A DNA stretch of 6,313 bases from an uncultured Gemella sp. (GTDB lineage Bacteria > Bacillota > Bacilli > Staphylococcales > Gemellaceae), in NCBI GenBank assembly GCA_938038035.1, contig CALHQV010000277.1, positions 1-6,313 on the forward strand. The letters run 5' to 3'. Below are positions 4,960-6,313 of this stretch, in pieces. How positions within the stretch are numbered: the first letter of the stretch is position 1; each line of letters opens with the position of its first letter. The notes below the pieces were generated by a model. That model was given only the letters and a program-made list of their open reading frames with translations. It did not search any database and was not told the origin of the DNA. A program made the translations under genes and the position numbers.

Positions 4960-6147
4960 ATGGCAAAAGAAAAATTTGACCGTAGTAAAACACATGCTAA
5001 CATTGGAACAATTGGTCACGTTGACCACGGTAAAACTACTTTAACAGCAGCTATCGCTACTGTATTAGCAAAAACTTATGGTGGAGAAGCTAAAGACTAC
5101 GCTTCAATCGATAACGCACCAGAAGAAAGAGAACGTGGTATCACAATCAACACTTCTCACATCGAGTACGAAACTCCAAACCGTCACTACGCACACGTAG
5201 ACTGCCCAGGACACGCTGACTATGTTAAAAACATGATCACTGGTGCTGCTCAAATGGACGGAGCTATCTTAGTAATCGCTGCTACAGATGGACCAATGGC
5301 TCAAACTCGTGAGCACATCCTATTATCTCGTAACGTTGGAGTACCAAAAATCGTTGTATTCTTAAACAAATGTGATATGGTTGATGACGAAGAGTTATTA
5401 GAATTAGTTGAAATGGAAGTTCGTGAATTATTATCTGAATACGGATTTGACGGAGATGAACTACCAGTAATCAAAGGTTCTGCTCTTAAAGCTCTTGAAG
5501 GTGACGCTGATGCAGAAAAAGCTATCATCGAATTAATGGAAACAGTTGACGAGTACATCCCAACTCCAGAACGTGATAACGCTAAACCATTCATGATGCC
5601 AGTTGAGGACGTATTCTCAATCACAGGTCGTGGTACAGTTGCTACTGGACGTGTTGAACGTGGACAAGTTAAAGTTGGAGACGTAGTAGAAATCGTTGGA
5701 TTAACTGAAGAACCAGCTTCAACTACTGTAACAGGTGTTGAAATGTTCCGTAAATTATTAGATTACGCTGAAGCAGGAGATAACATCGGTGCATTATTAC
5801 GTGGTGTTGCTCGTGAAGATATCGAACGTGGACAAGTTTTAGCAGCTCCTAAAACAATCACTCCACACACTCAATTCGTAGCTGACGTGTACGTATTATC
5901 TAAAGAAGAAGGTGGACGTCACACTCCATTCTTCACAAACTACCGTCCTCAATTCTACTTCCGTACTACTGACGTAACTGGTGTAGTTACTTTACCAGAA
6001 GGTACTGAAATGGTAATGCCTGGGGATAACGTATCAATCAACGTAGAACTTATTTCTCCAATCGCGATTGAAGAAGGAACTCGTTTCTCAATTCGTGAAG
6101 GTGGACGTACTGTAGGTTCAGGTGTTGTAACTTCAATCGTTAAATAA
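4960..6147 (+). CDS. tuf: Translation elongation factor Tu
   Basis: EF-Tu carries aminoacyl-tRNA to the ribosomal A site as a GTP complex and leaves after GTP hydrolysis on codon recognition. The 395-residue length is normal. Motifs are GHVDHGKT (19-26), switch I RGITI with Thr62, DCPGH with catalytic His85 (81-85), NKCD (136-139) and GSAL (173-176). The two beta-barrel domains follow, with VFSITGRGTVATGRVERG opening domain 2 and GGRHTPFF and YRPQFYFRTTDVTG in domain 3. The sequence ends GGRTVGSGVVTSIVK. AAGGAG (4943-4948) lies 11 bases before the ATG. It is the last gene of the operon, separated from fusA by 122 bases containing two hairpins, and is followed at once by a strong terminator. 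Only one tuf copy is seen here; whether the genome has another cannot be told. Confidence 0.99.
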   Translation: MAKEKFDRSKTHANIGTIGHVDHGKTTLTAAIATVLAKTYGGEAKDYASIDNAPEERERGITINTSHIEYETPNRHYAHVDCPGHADYVKNMITGAAQMDGAILVIAATDGPMAQTREHILLSRNVGVPKIVVFLNKCDMVDDEELLELVEMEVRELLSEYGFDGDELPVIKGSALKALEGDADAEKAIIELMETVDEYIPTPERDNAKPFMMPVEDVFSITGRGTVATGRVERGQVKVGDVVEIVGLTEEPASTTVTGVEMFRKLLDYAEAGDNIGALLRGVAREDIERGQVLAAPKTITPHTQFVADVYVLSKEEGGRHTPFFTNYRPQFYFRTTDVTGVVTLPEGTEMVMPGDNVSINVELISPIAIEEGTRFSIREGGRTVGSGVVTSIVK

Positions 6148-6166
6148 TAATTGAATTGAAACACAT

Positions 6167-6198
6167 AAAGCAAGGTGAATTTCACCTTGCTTTTTTTT
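6167..6198 (+). terminator. Intrinsic terminator of the str operon
   Basis: AAAGCAAGGTG (6167-6177) pairs perfectly with CACCTTGCTTT (6183-6193) around an AATTT loop, and the T-run continues to eight T (6191-6198). It starts 20 bases after the tuf stop codon. On the opposite strand only three T follow the stem, so it acts mainly on the plus strand. Confidence 0.95.
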
Positions 6199-6313
6199 AT
6201 ATTTAATATTGATTTACATAATGTTCATATTTTCTTAGAGATATTTTATAGTTTCAATTCATTATATGTATTAATAATGTATTTTTAGCGTAAAATCATT
6301 ATTTTTTTTGATT
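6199..6313. other. AT-rich tail after the terminator, nothing identified
   Basis: This stretch is very AT-rich with no convincing open reading frame or stable hairpin on either strand. TTCATA and TATAGT with a 17-base gap occur on the plus strand, but both boxes are weak and no gene follows in the window. I see no supported feature here. Confidence 0.4.

Noticed and set aside
6283..6313. Hairpin AATCA/TGATT around a T-run at the right edge
   Set aside because: Only five base pairs with a long T-rich loop in AT-rich DNA, easily expected by chance.

Overview
The window looks like chromosomal DNA from a low-GC Gram-positive bacterium of the class Bacilli. Intergenic DNA is very AT-rich, promoters are sigma-A type with 17-base spacers, ribosome-binding sites are strong AAGGAGG types, and S12 carries the roughly 13-residue internal insertion typical of Bacillota. 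The order rpsL-rpsG-fusA-tuf and the protein sequences suggest a relative of staphylococci. Gemella is my best guess, but I hold the genus only loosely because no search could be run.

Left part (1-1311, minus strand): a two-gene ABC exporter operon. A sigma-A promoter near 1283-1311 drives an ATP-binding subunit (509-1252). Two bases after its stop codon, a membrane permease starts at 506 and runs off the left edge. This permease fragment has no stop codon inside the window, so it is easily missed. The operon is divergent from the translation genes and shows no functional link to them.

Middle (1312-1720): a gene-free regulatory stretch of about 400 bases. Its main feature is a degenerate element with core GATACACCTGG. 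Four copies lie exactly 36 bases apart, upstream of the rpsL promoter (1572-1600). A fifth copy, the best dyad, lies in the transcribed rpsL leader just before the ribosome-binding site. The leader also holds two other short hairpins.

Right part (1721-6198, plus strand): the streptomycin (str) operon, encoding S12, S7, EF-G and EF-Tu, closed by a strong intrinsic terminator at 6167-6198. All four genes are complete and all key motifs are intact. S12 and S7 build the decoding and head regions of the 30S subunit. EF-Tu delivers aminoacyl-tRNA and EF-G drives translocation, so the operon supplies matched ribosome and factor components. Imperfect hairpins occupy the rpsG-fusA and fusA-tuf gaps and may adjust the relative output of the genes.

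The coding content is ordinary. The part most worth a second look is the 36-base-phased dyad family at the rpsL promoter and leader. I see no mobile element, CRISPR array, tRNA or rRNA. The last 115 bases after the terminator hold nothing I can identify.
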